Shown here one piece after another: positions 8,623 through 16,104 of a DNA stretch of 64,000 nt. Origin of the DNA: Marinitoga sp. 38H-ov (GTDB taxonomy: Bacteria > Thermotogota > Thermotogae > Petrotogales > Petrotogaceae); assembly GCF_011057715.1 (NCBI RefSeq), contig NZ_LNGH01000008.1, positions 1 through 64,000 of the forward strand, given 5' to 3'. The number at the start of each line of letters is the position of its first letter. Within the stretch, counting starts at the first letter, position 1. The translations under genes and the position numbers were made by a program. Under the pieces are notes generated by a model, which searched no databases, had not been told where the DNA came from, and saw nothing but the letters and a program-made list of their open reading frames with translations.

Positions 8623-10122
8623 TTGAGCGATTTAAGAGAGCAAAAATTAAAATTGATTGAAGAAATCAGAAACGAAGGAAGAAACCCATATCCCTATAGA
8701 TTCGAAAAAGATATGAAGGTTGAAGAAATCAAAGAAAAATATGGAAACATTTCAGACGGCGAACTATTAGAAAATGATATTTTTAAATTTGCTGGAAGAG
8801 TTATGTCTATTAGAAAACACGGAAAATCCGCTTTTATAGTTTTAAAAGATGATACTGGAAGAATACAAGCATATATAAAAAAAGATAAAGTTCCTGATGG
8901 AAAATTTGATGAATTTAAAAAATATATGGATATTGGTGATTGGGTTGGATTAGAAGGATTTCCATTTAAAACACATACAGGAGAGTTAACTATATTAATT
9001 CTCAACTTCGAAATACTCTCAAAAGCATTAAGACCATTACCAGAAAAATGGCATGGATTAAAAGATAGGGAAATAAAATATAGACAAAGATATGTTGACA
9101 TGATTGCTAATGATGAAAGTTTAAAAACTTTTGTTACTAGATTTAAAGCAATTAGATATATTAGAGAATTTTTACACTCAAAAGGATTTATAGAAGTAGA
9201 AACACCTGTTTTACACCCAATTTTAGGTGGAGCTAATGCTAGACCTTTTGTTACACATTTAAATGTATATGATGTTGATATGTATTTAAGAATTGCCCCT
9301 GAATTATACTTAAAAAGACTAGTAGTTGGTGGAATGGAAAAAGTATTTGAAATTGGTAAAAATTTCAGAAATGAAGGTGTTTCTTACAAACATAATCCAG
9401 AATTCACAATGATGGAATTATATCAAGCATATGCTGATTATACTGATATGATGAAATTAACAGAAGATGTTTTATCTTATGTTGTTGAAAAAATTCATGG
9501 TACAACCAAAATTAATTACCAAGGTGTTGAAATTGACTTTAAACCTCCTTTTAAAAGAGTAAAAATGAGAGATTTTATAAAAGAACATTTAGGTGTTGAT
9601 ATTTTAGAAGATCCTGATGAAAAATTAGTAGAAGTGCTAAAAGAAAATGGTGTCGAAGTATCTGTTGAAGATAAAGGGCATTATATAGATGAATTATGGT
9701 CATTAGTTGAACATCATATTGTACAACCAACATTTGTTTTAGAACATCCCGTTGAAATTTCACCATTAGCAAAAAGACATAGAGAAGACCCAAGAGTTAC
9801 TGAAAGATTTGAATTAATTATATATGGAAGAGAATTAGCAAATGCTTTTAGTGAATTAAATGATCCTGTTGATCAATTACAAAGATTTAAAAAACAAGTT
9901 GAGTTAAAAGATATGGGTGATGAAGAAGCCCAAATGATGGATTTAGACTTTGTCAGAGCTCTAGAATATGGATTACCTCCAACAGGCGGTTTGGGTATTG
10001 GTATAGATAGATTTGTAATGTTCTTAACCAACGCTGAAACTATTAGAGATGTTATAGCTTATCCTATTGTTAAGCCTATGAATTTTGAAGATGAAGAAAA
10101 TTTATTTGAATCTGATGAATAA
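8623..10122 (+). CDS. lysS: Lysyl-tRNA synthetase, class II (499 aa)
   Basis: LysS charges tRNA-Lys. It has an N-terminal OB-fold anticodon-binding domain (about residues 55-170) and a class II catalytic core with motif 2 ([15 protein letters not shown]) and motif 3 ([12 protein letters not shown]). I chose TTG 8623 as the start: GGAGGTG at 8610-8616 sits 6 nt upstream. The ATG at 8608 would overlap that site and add five residues that are not family-like. It is the last gene of the operon; no clear terminator follows. Confidence 0.96.
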   Translation: MSDLREQKLKLIEEIRNEGRNPYPYRFEKDMKVEEIKEKYGNISDGELLENDIFKFAGRVMSIRKHGKSAFIVLKDDTGRIQAYIKKDKVPDGKFDEFKKYMDIGDWVGLEGFPFKTHTGELTILILNFEILSKALRPLPEKWHGLKDREIKYRQRYVDMIANDESLKTFVTRFKAIRYIREFLHSKGFIEVETPVLHPILGGANARPFVTHLNVYDVDMYLRIAPELYLKRLVVGGMEKVFEIGKNFRNEGVSYKHNPEFTMMELYQAYADYTDMMKLTEDVLSYVVEKIHGTTKINYQGVEIDFKPPFKRVKMRDFIKEHLGVDILEDPDEKLVEVLKENGVEVSVEDKGHYIDELWSLVEHHIVQPTFVLEHPVEISPLAKRHREDPRVTERFELIIYGRELANAFSELNDPVDQLQRFKKQVELKDMGDEEAQMMDLDFVRALEYGLPPTGGLGIGIDRFVMFLTNAETIRDVIAYPIVKPMNFEDEENLFESDE

Positions 10123-10160
10123 TTTTAACCTTTTTTAAATATTAAATTCATCTTTATGTA

Positions 10161-10166
10161 TATAAT
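10161..10166 (+). promoter_or_regulatory. Candidate -10 box for rpmB
   Basis: TATAAT at 10161-10166 in the 101-nt gap between lysS and rpmB. No convincing -35 box is seen. The leader would be about 50 nt. Confidence 0.35.
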
Positions 10167-10223
10167 ATACTAGGTATAACTAAGTATAAAATAATAATTA
10201 AAATATATAGGAGGCTGATTAAA

Positions 10224-10418
10224 ATGGCTAGAGTTTGTGAAGTTTGCGGAAAAAGACCTACTGCTGGAAATAATGTTGCTCACTCAAAAGTTACAACAAG
10301 AAGATGGTGGAAACCAAACATTCAAAAAGTTAAAGTTTTATTAGAAGATGGAACAGTAAAAAGAATGAATGTTTGTACAAGTTGTTTAAAAGCTGGAAAA
10401 GTTAAAAGAGCAATTTAA
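10224..10418 (+). CDS. rpmB: Ribosomal protein bL28 (64 aa)
   Basis: A large-subunit ribosomal protein. The sequence opens with [12 protein letters not shown] and contains the RRWWKPN motif of bL28. C5/C8 and C51/C54 form a zinc ribbon, so this is the Cys-containing (C+) version. Ribosome site AGGAGGCTG lies upstream of the ATG. It appears to be a single-gene unit with its own candidate promoter and a strong terminator. Confidence 0.97.
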   Translation: MARVCEVCGKRPTAGNNVAHSKVTTRRWWKPNIQKVKVLLEDGTVKRMNVCTSCLKAGKVKRAI

Positions 10419-10420
10419 TT

Positions 10421-10445
10421 ATAGCGCCTTAGGGCGCTATTTTTA
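10421..10445 (+). terminator. Rho-independent terminator of rpmB
   Basis: Stem ATAGCGCC / GGCGCTAT with loop TTAG followed by five T. It starts 3 nt after the rpmB stop and directly precedes the next promoter. Confidence 0.9.
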
Positions 10446-10450
10446 ATATG

Positions 10451-10459
10451 TGTTATAAT
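10451..10459 (+). promoter_or_regulatory. Extended -10 promoter for dnaE-like gene
   Basis: TGTTATAAT, identical to the yajC promoter core. Transcription would begin only about 10 nt before the TTG start codon, giving a very short leader that still holds the GGGGTGAT ribosome site. Confidence 0.55.
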
Positions 10460-10476
10460 ATTTTGGGGTGATAGTT

Positions 10477-12753
10477 TTGAAAGTTTTAGGACCTATTGTT
10501 ACTTCTAAATCTATTGGTCAATCATATATACAATTAAGAGATTTAATACCTATATCAAAAAAATATGGGTATGAAAGTATAGTCTTATATGAAGATCATC
10601 CAAAATCATGGATTAATTTTATTAATCTATGTAATAAATTTAAAATTAAACCATACATTTTATTTGAAAATGGAAATAGAGTTTATTTTCCAAAGAATTC
10701 TGAAGATTTAAAAAAATTAATACGATTATACAATGGCGAGAATTTAGATTTGCCTTTTTTTGAAAAATCTAATATTTTCAAAAAAATTGTATATCCTACA
10801 ATGCAATTCTCTAAAATCATAAATAATATTGATGGTGATTATATTAGAAAAGATTATCATTTAAAATATTATATTACTGAAAGACTTCACGATGAAATTA
10901 TCAAAACTAATACCAACTATAATATTTCAGAATTTTATATTGGAATACCCAAACTAGGTGGATTTAAAAAACTATACGAAAGTATTTTACCTATAATTAG
11001 CAAATTACCAGATAAATATGTTGAAAGGTTAAAAATAGAATTAGAAGTTATTAGAAAATTAGATGTATCTGATTACATATTAACTGTTAAAAAAATTGTA
11101 GACATCGCAAAAAAAGCAGAAAGTTTAGTTGGTCCAGGTAGAGGTTCTGCTGTTGGATCTTTAATTGTTTATTTATTAGGCATAACTTTAATTGACCCTA
11201 TTAAATATAACTTGTATTTTGAAAGATTTTTAAATGATTCAAGAAAAGAACTTCCAGATATTGATATTGATGTAGAATCTAACAAAAGAGATATGATAAT
11301 CGAGGAGTTAAATAAGGAATTTGATATTGCACAAATAAAAACATTTGTAAGAATGAAAAATAAAAGCGTATTTAAAAAAATAAAAGAAATACTAAATGTT
11401 GATTACTCAAATAAATTTAGTAAAAATATCAGATCACCTGAAAATATGCATTTATATTCAAAATATAAAGATTATTATACTTTAGCTTTTTATTTAGAAG
11501 GACTAGAAATTGCAGAATCTGTCCATGCTGCTGGAATTATACTATCAGATAAGAATTTAAAACAAAAAATCCCTCTTGATTTAAATAGAGATATTCCTAT
11601 TACATTATGGGAAATGGATGATTTAAAAAGTATTGGAATCGAAAAATTTGACTTACTATCTTTAGATACATTATCTTTTTTAAAAGAGTTTAATTTTAAC
11701 TACACAAAAGAACATTTTATAAGTTTAAATAACAAAAAAGCTTATGAAATAATTTCAAAAGGTTATACTGAGGGTATTTTTCAACTTGAATCGAAACTTG
11801 CTAAAAAACTTGCTAAAAATTTAAAACCTGATTCTTTTGAAAAATTATATATTTTACTTGCTTTAAATAGACCAGGTCCATTAAACTCTGGAATGTTTGA
11901 CGAATATTTACATGGAACTAGTAAAAGTTATTTGAAAGAACTTATCCCTGAAACTAATGGTGTTATTATTTTTCAAGAACAAGTTATGTTTTTAGCTCAA
12001 AAATTGGGAAATTTATCTCCTTCAGAATCTGATGATTTTAGAAGAGCAATTTCAAAAAAAGAAATTAATAAAATTAAACATTTAAAAACAAAATTTATTT
12101 CTAACGCTTCAAATATTATTGGAGAAAAAGAAGCAAAAATATTATTTGAAAAAATTGAAAATTTTGCTCAATATGCTTTTAATAAATCTCATAGTGTTGC
12201 ATATGCTCATTTAAGTTATTGGATAGCAGAATTAAAAAGTATATATCCTGAAAAATTCTATTTAGAATATATAAAATACAAAGGATTAACAATGAATATA
12301 TTTAATGAAATGAAATTAATGAACATAAAAATAAATTTGCCAAATATTTTAACTCCAAATGGTAATTTTAATAAAAATTCTATTATCTTGCCATTGAGAG
12401 TAATCAAGGGTGTTGGAGAATTCGCTGAAAAAACTATATTAGACGATATTCAAAAAAACGGAAAATACTCTTCCTTTGAAGAATTTGTATTGAGATCTAA
12501 AGAAATTGGAATAACTAGAAATATCATTGAGCAATTAATTAAAGCGGGGTCTTTTGAAGCATTTAATAAAAATAGAAGAATGCTTATTAGAAATATATCT
12601 GAAATTGAAATGAATGCTAGTGAATCATCCAAAAAAATTTTATCCAATGTTTTCGGAGAAAATATATCTAATGAAAGCAAAAAAATAACTACTTCCAAAG
12701 AAGATATTTTTAACTTTGAAAAGGAAGTCTATGGATTTGTTATTTCCTCTTGA
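10477..12753 (+). CDS. Compact DnaE-type DNA polymerase III alpha subunit (758 aa)
   Basis: A C-family DNA polymerase related to DnaE. The palm motifs are intact: GPGRGSAVGS at about residue 219 and PDIDIDVE at about 259, which holds two catalytic aspartates, followed by the fingers region and a C-terminal helix-hairpin-helix (IKGVGEFAEKT, about 642). At 758 residues it is far shorter than E. coli DnaE (1160). The N-terminal PHP region is reduced and lacks its metal-binding histidines, and there is no OB-fold or tau-binding tail. Thermotoga also has a short DnaE beside PolC, so this is probably the second replicase or a lagging-strand/repair enzyme. The start is TTG 10477, placed by GGGGTGAT just upstream. 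Confidence 0.88.
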   Translation: MKVLGPIVTSKSIGQSYIQLRDLIPISKKYGYESIVLYEDHPKSWINFINLCNKFKIKPYILFENGNRVYFPKNSEDLKKLIRLYNGENLDLPFFEKSNIFKKIVYPTMQFSKIINNIDGDYIRKDYHLKYYITERLHDEIIKTNTNYNISEFYIGIPKLGGFKKLYESILPIISKLPDKYVERLKIELEVIRKLDVSDYILTVKKIVDIAKKAESLVGPGRGSAVGSLIVYLLGITLIDPIKYNLYFERFLNDSRKELPDIDIDVESNKRDMIIEELNKEFDIAQIKTFVRMKNKSVFKKIKEILNVDYSNKFSKNIRSPENMHLYSKYKDYYTLAFYLEGLEIAESVHAAGIILSDKNLKQKIPLDLNRDIPITLWEMDDLKSIGIEKFDLLSLDTLSFLKEFNFNYTKEHFISLNNKKAYEIISKGYTEGIFQLESKLAKKLAKNLKPDSFEKLYILLALNRPGPLNSGMFDEYLHGTSKSYLKELIPETNGVIIFQEQVMFLAQKLGNLSPSESDDFRRAISKKEINKIKHLKTKFISNASNIIGEKEAKILFEKIENFAQYAFNKSHSVAYAHLSYWIAELKSIYPEKFYLEYIKYKGLTMNIFNEMKLMNIKINLPNILTPNGNFNKNSIILPLRVIKGVGEFAEKTILDDIQKNGKYSSFEEFVLRSKEIGITRNIIEQLIKAGSFEAFNKNRRMLIRNISEIEMNASESSKKILSNVFGENISNESKKITTSKEDIFNFEKEVYGFVISS

Positions 12754-12769
12754 TTTTATATAATTTTTA

Positions 12770-12778
12770 TGATATAAT
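12770..12778 (+). promoter_or_regulatory. Extended -10 promoter for rimP-nusA
   Basis: TGATATAAT, 79 nt before the rimP ATG. A second plain TATAAT lies at 12759-12764. The leader carries the hairpin at 12804-12826. Confidence 0.55.
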
Positions 12779-12803
12779 TTAATTGATAAATAATTTTTTA
12801 TGC

Positions 12804-12832
12804 GTTCGAGGGCTAAGCCCTCGAACTCTCTT
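12804..12832 (+). terminator. Perfect hairpin in the rimP leader (attenuator or dnaE terminator)
   Basis: GTTCGAGGGC, a TAA loop and GCCCTCGAAC make an uninterrupted 10-bp stem, followed by TCTCTTTT. It lies downstream of the predicted rimP promoter and upstream of its ribosome site. It may stop dnaE transcripts and also attenuate the rimP-nusA operon. The interrupted T run makes it weaker than the other terminators here. Confidence 0.6.
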
Positions 12833-12856
12833 TTATATAATTATGGGGGTGAAGAC

Positions 12857-13321
12857 ATGAACGATACTAAAGACTTGATAAAAGAAAAAGCAAATGAGAT
12901 TGCTAAAAAAATGAATTTAGAGATTTTTGATGTATCATTAAAAAAAGTAAGAAGAAAACTAAAGTTGGAGATAATTATTGACAAATTAGACGGCTTTGTA
13001 GGAATAGAAGATTGTGAAATTTTTTCAAGAGAGATTGAATCGTATTTAGACGATAAAGATATTATTGAATCATCATATGATTTAATAGTAAGTTCCCCAG
13101 GTTTAGATAGACCTTTAAGAAATATAAATGATTTTATTAGATTTAAAGGTAAATTATCAAAAGTAATACTTAAACAAAGAATTGAAAATAGAACAGCTAT
13201 AAAAGGTTATATTGAAGATATACAAGATAATGTTATCTATATCAAAGAAAAAGATGGTGGAAAAGTTATTAAAATACCATATGAAAAAATATTAAGATCA
13301 AATCTAGAAATTGATATATAG
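12857..13321 (+). CDS. rimP: Ribosome maturation factor RimP (154 aa)
   Basis: RimP helps assemble the 30S subunit. It has the two-domain outline of the family, with the conserved 'SSPGLDRPL' motif at about residue 77 and an Sm-like C-terminal domain. ATG 12857 is preceded by GGGGGTGAAG; an earlier in-frame ATG lies before the leader hairpin and is not supported. nusA follows after 13 nt, the usual order. Confidence 0.95.
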   Translation: MNDTKDLIKEKANEIAKKMNLEIFDVSLKKVRRKLKLEIIIDKLDGFVGIEDCEIFSREIESYLDDKDIIESSYDLIVSSPGLDRPLRNINDFIRFKGKLSKVILKQRIENRTAIKGYIEDIQDNVIYIKEKDGGKVIKIPYEKILRSNLEIDI

Positions 13322-13334
13322 CGGAGGTGTTTAT

Positions 13335-14360
13335 ATGAATGTAGTATTAATAGAAGCGCTAGAAGAATTAGAAAGAGAAAAAGATATAAAAAAAGATGTC
13401 CTGTTGGAAATTATAGAAAAAGCTATTGAAAAAGCTTATAAAAATAATTATGAGATGGAAAATGTAGAAGTTGTTATTGATAAAACTCATGGAGAAATAT
13501 CTATATATCAAATTTTAAAGGTTGTAGAAGAAGTAACAAATGATGGTGAGGAAATATCTTTAGAAGAAGCTAAAAAAATTAATTCAAAAGCTCAAATTGG
13601 AGAACTTATAAAAAAGAAAATAAACCCCAAAAAAGAATTTAAAAGAATTGCAGCTCAAACTGCTAAACAGGTAATAAAACAAAGCATTAGAGAAATCGAA
13701 AAAGAAAATTTATATCATAAATATGCTCCTTTACAAGGAAAAATTACTACAGCTGAAGTTTTAAAGGTAACATCTGAATATGCTGAAATAAGAATTGGAA
13801 AATTAGAAACAAAATTACCAAAAAAAGAATGGATACCAAACGAATCATTATATACAGGAGATATTATTAAAGTATATATAAAAAGCATACAACAAACTAC
13901 CAAAGGACCAAAAATATTAGTTACTAGAAGTGAACCAGAATTTGTTGAAGAATTATTTAAAATGAATATTCCAGAAATTGAAGATGGAATAGTAAAAATT
14001 AAAAAAATATATCGTGAACCTGGAGTTAGAAGTAAAATAGCTGTATATTCTGAAGATCCAAAAGTTGATCCCGTTGGAGCCTGTATTGGTGAAAATGGTA
14101 TAAGAATCAGTCAGCTTTTAGAAGATTTAAAAAATCTTGAAAAAGTAGATGTTATAAAATGGTCTGATGAAATTGAAGAATTAATTAAAAACGCTTTGGC
14201 TCCTGCACAAGTGTTAAATATTAAATTAGACAAAAAAAATAAAACCGCTGTTGTAACTGTTCCAGAAAATCAATTATCTCTTGCTATAGGAAAAGGTGGT
14301 CAAAACGCAAGAGCTGCTGCTAAAATAACTGGTTGGAAAATAGACATACATACTGTTTAA
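13335..14360 (+). CDS. nusA: Transcription factor NusA (341 aa)
   Basis: NusA binds RNA polymerase and nascent RNA and modulates pausing, termination and antitermination. Domains in order are an N-terminal polymerase-binding domain (1-125), S1 (about 130-200) and two KH domains, with KH motifs 'GACIGENGIRI' and 'AIGKGGQNARAA'. It lacks the C-terminal acidic repeats of E. coli NusA, as is usual outside proteobacteria. The start is ATG 13335 with GCGGAGGTG upstream. ylxR, ylxQ and infB do not follow; ylxQ-infB is at 57.7-60.1 kb on the other strand. Confidence 0.96.
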   Translation: MNVVLIEALEELEREKDIKKDVLLEIIEKAIEKAYKNNYEMENVEVVIDKTHGEISIYQILKVVEEVTNDGEEISLEEAKKINSKAQIGELIKKKINPKKEFKRIAAQTAKQVIKQSIREIEKENLYHKYAPLQGKITTAEVLKVTSEYAEIRIGKLETKLPKKEWIPNESLYTGDIIKVYIKSIQQTTKGPKILVTRSEPEFVEELFKMNIPEIEDGIVKIKKIYREPGVRSKIAVYSEDPKVDPVGACIGENGIRISQLLEDLKNLEKVDVIKWSDEIEELIKNALAPAQVLNIKLDKKNKTAVVTVPENQLSLAIGKGGQNARAAAKITGWKIDIHTV

Positions 14361-14458
14361 GATATAGGAACACAATTTTAATAATGTTTAAATCTAATTT
14401 TTTTCTTTATGCTGTAAAATCTAGTTGAACTAAAATATGAGGAGGCGGTTTTTACAAT

Positions 14459-14887
14459 ATGTCCCAACAAGTTTTGAAAAAAGTACTCAAAGATAAAAAA
14501 CAAAGAATGACAGCACAAAGGGAATTAATATTAAAAATATTTATTGAATCAAAAGGTAGATTAATGAGTTTAGATGATGTATATATGAATATAAGAAAAA
14601 GAAAAAATCATAAAACAAGTAAAATGACAGTAAAAAGAGGAATTGATTTACTAGAAGAATTGGGAATAATAAGAAAAATTGATTTTGAAGATGGAACTCC
14701 TAGATATGAGTTAATTGATGAAGTTGAAGAAGAAAATAATGTGCTCTTTATTTGCGAAAATTGCGGTAAAGCTTTAAAAGTTGATATAGAAAAAAAAGAT
14801 TTGAAAAATTTATTTCCATTTGATAATATTGAAATTAATGATTTTGAATTAAAGGTATATGGATATTGCAAAGAATGTAAAATATAA
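14459..14887 (+). CDS. Fur-family transcriptional regulator (142 aa)
   Basis: The N-terminal winged helix (about residues 8-88) and the small C-terminal domain match the Fur/PerR/Zur family. The structural zinc site is present as C99/C102 and C137/C140. The usual histidine cluster before the first CxxC, which provides regulatory metal ligands, is replaced by EEENNVLFICENC, so the sensory site is altered or absent. The metal or signal sensed cannot be named. It follows nusA after 98 nt with its own GGAGG site, and an IS relic lies just downstream. Confidence 0.88.
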   Translation: MSQQVLKKVLKDKKQRMTAQRELILKIFIESKGRLMSLDDVYMNIRKRKNHKTSKMTVKRGIDLLEELGIIRKIDFEDGTPRYELIDEVEEENNVLFICENCGKALKVDIEKKDLKNLFPFDNIEINDFELKVYGYCKECKI

Positions 14888-14950
14888 GCAGGACGTTTTG
14901 ATGTGCCCCCGAAAGTGGTACAATTAAGAAAACAAATAAAGGATTTATCC

Positions 14951-14983
14951 AACATGGCTCCAGTACTCTACTGGAGCCATGTT
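14951..14983. repeat. 15-bp perfect hairpin inside the IS relic
   Basis: AACATGGCTCCAGTA and its exact complement flank a CTC loop. It lies near the 3' end of the relic (relative to the transposase), followed by ATTTAAT rather than a T run. It may be the element's own terminator or a protective hairpin, and could also end transcription from the Fur-family gene. Confidence 0.7.
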
Positions 14984-14999
14984 ATTTAATCTTTTGAAA

Positions 15000-15431
15000 T
15001 ATATACTTCTTTATGATAGATTATTTTTAAATACCTTTTATGAATATATAAACATCTATTCCTTTAAATTTAAAATATACTTCTAATCTATTAATTATAT
15101 TTTTCATTCATCTTTTGTATCTATAATAACTATTCCTCAGTATACCTGCTATTTTACATAATTTGGATAGGTCTATCTATTATTTTTATTTTTTTAGGTT
15201 TATTTTCCTTTGCTTAATAATCTCAAATATTCATTTATTTACCTCATCATTTCTTCGCTTTCTTTTTTAGGTCTTCCTCGTTTTTTGCTTGGTGTTCTTT
15301 TGCATTTTTTATTCTCTTGTTTTATATATTGAGTATATTTTTTCTGTTGTTTGGTACGGTAATTTTTCAATTACTACTTCTTCTTTAAACTCTTCTGAAT
15401 ACTTCCTAAACTTCTATCCTTTTTTTGCCAT
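15000..15431 (-). pseudogene. IS3-family transposase remnants (orfA/orfB)
   Basis: From ATG 15431 the frame reads MAKKG, then a stop, then KFRKYSEEFKEEVV, the usual start of an IS3 OrfA helix-turn-helix. After a frameshift it continues with KKRGRPKKESEEMMR, the basic OrfA end. Further on, another frame gives LCKIAGILRNSYYRYK, the N-terminus of an OrfB. Stops in all frames and the missing DDE core show that it cannot make an active transposase. Confidence 0.75.
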
Positions 15432-15432
15432 T

Positions 15433-15479
15433 AAAAAACACCCCCTACTTTTATTTTATCACTTTCGGGGGTGTTTTTT
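15433..15479. repeat. 13-bp inverted repeat spanning the IS right end
   Basis: AAAAAACACCCCC (15433-15445) and GGGGGTGTTTTTT (15467-15479) pair perfectly around a 21-nt loop that contains most of the terminal repeat. With T on both outer sides it could act as a terminator for either strand, here for lon-engB. Confidence 0.6.
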
Positions 15480-15523
15480 TATTATTTCATTTTTTTGGGT
15501 TCAGATCATTTTTGCCCTGTTTA

Positions 15524-16102
15524 TTATTTTAGATATTTACTTATTTCTTGTTTTAATTCTCCTATCCCTTCTCCAGTTTTAGAAGATACAGGAAAATATA
15601 TATATTCACCATATTTTGATATTTCTCTTCTTATTATTTCATATTTTTTTCTTCTTTCAGATTGTTTTAATTTATCTAATTTTGTTAAAATAATCATAAA
15701 TGGCATTTCGAGTTCTCTTAACCATTGTATCATTTCAATATCTTTTTTTTGAGGTTCATGCCTATGATCAATTAGTAAAAAAACCATTTTTAAAGAATAC
15801 CTATTTGTAAAATAATCCTCTAATAACTTTTCCCAATTCTTTTTTTCTTCTTTAGACACACTAGCAAAACCGTAACCCGGAAGATCTACTAAATACCCTT
15901 TATTATCAATATTATAAAAATTAATAGATCTTGTTTTACCAGGATTAGAACTAATTTTTGCTATTTTTATTCCAAATAATTTATTTAATAAACTAGACTT
16001 CCCAACATTTGATCTTCCAGCAAAAGCTATTTCAAAATCTAATGGCGGGGGATAATCTCCTATAGAATATGCAGTTTTTGTTAAATTTATTTTTTTAAAC
16101 AT
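15524..16102 (-). CDS. engB: Ribosome biogenesis GTPase EngB/YsxC (192 aa)
   Basis: A small TRAFAC-class GTPase needed for 50S assembly. GTPase motifs are G1 GRSNVGKSS, G3 DLPGYG and G4 TKLD, with the family-specific YPPPLDFEIAFAGRSN start. Length is normal. It begins 2 nt after lon, the same lon-engB pairing seen in Bacillus and many other bacteria. The right end of the IS relic lies 52 bp past its stop. Confidence 0.96.
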   Translation of the reverse strand: MFKKINLTKTAYSIGDYPPPLDFEIAFAGRSNVGKSSLLNKLFGIKIAKISSNPGKTRSINFYNIDNKGYLVDLPGYGFASVSKEEKKNWEKLLEDYFTNRYSLKMVFLLIDHRHEPQKKDIEMIQWLRELEMPFMIILTKLDKLKQSERRKKYEIIRREISKYGEYIYFPVSSKTGEGIGELKQEISKYLK

Positions 16103-16104
16103 TT

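Larger units (their letters stand above)
14906..15471 (-). mobile_element. Decayed IS3-family insertion sequence
   Basis: The 12-bp ends CCCCCGAAAGTG (14906-14917) and CACTTTCGGGGG (15460-15471) are perfect inverted repeats. Between them, read on the minus strand, lie broken pieces of an IS3-type transposase. At 566 bp it is less than half the size of a full IS3-family element, so it has suffered internal deletions. No target-site duplication is clear. This fills nearly all of the 636-bp gap between the Fur-family gene and engB. Confidence 0.8.

Noticed and set aside
12801-12830. tRNA fragment or tRNA-like T arm (GTTCGAGGGC resembles a T-loop start)
   Set aside because: It is a simple perfect hairpin with a TAA loop; no acceptor, D or anticodon arms are present around it.
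15289-15752. Open frames on the plus strand encoding hydrophobic proteins
   Set aside because: They are antisense to the IS relic and engB, have no ribosome site and arise from T-rich sequence.
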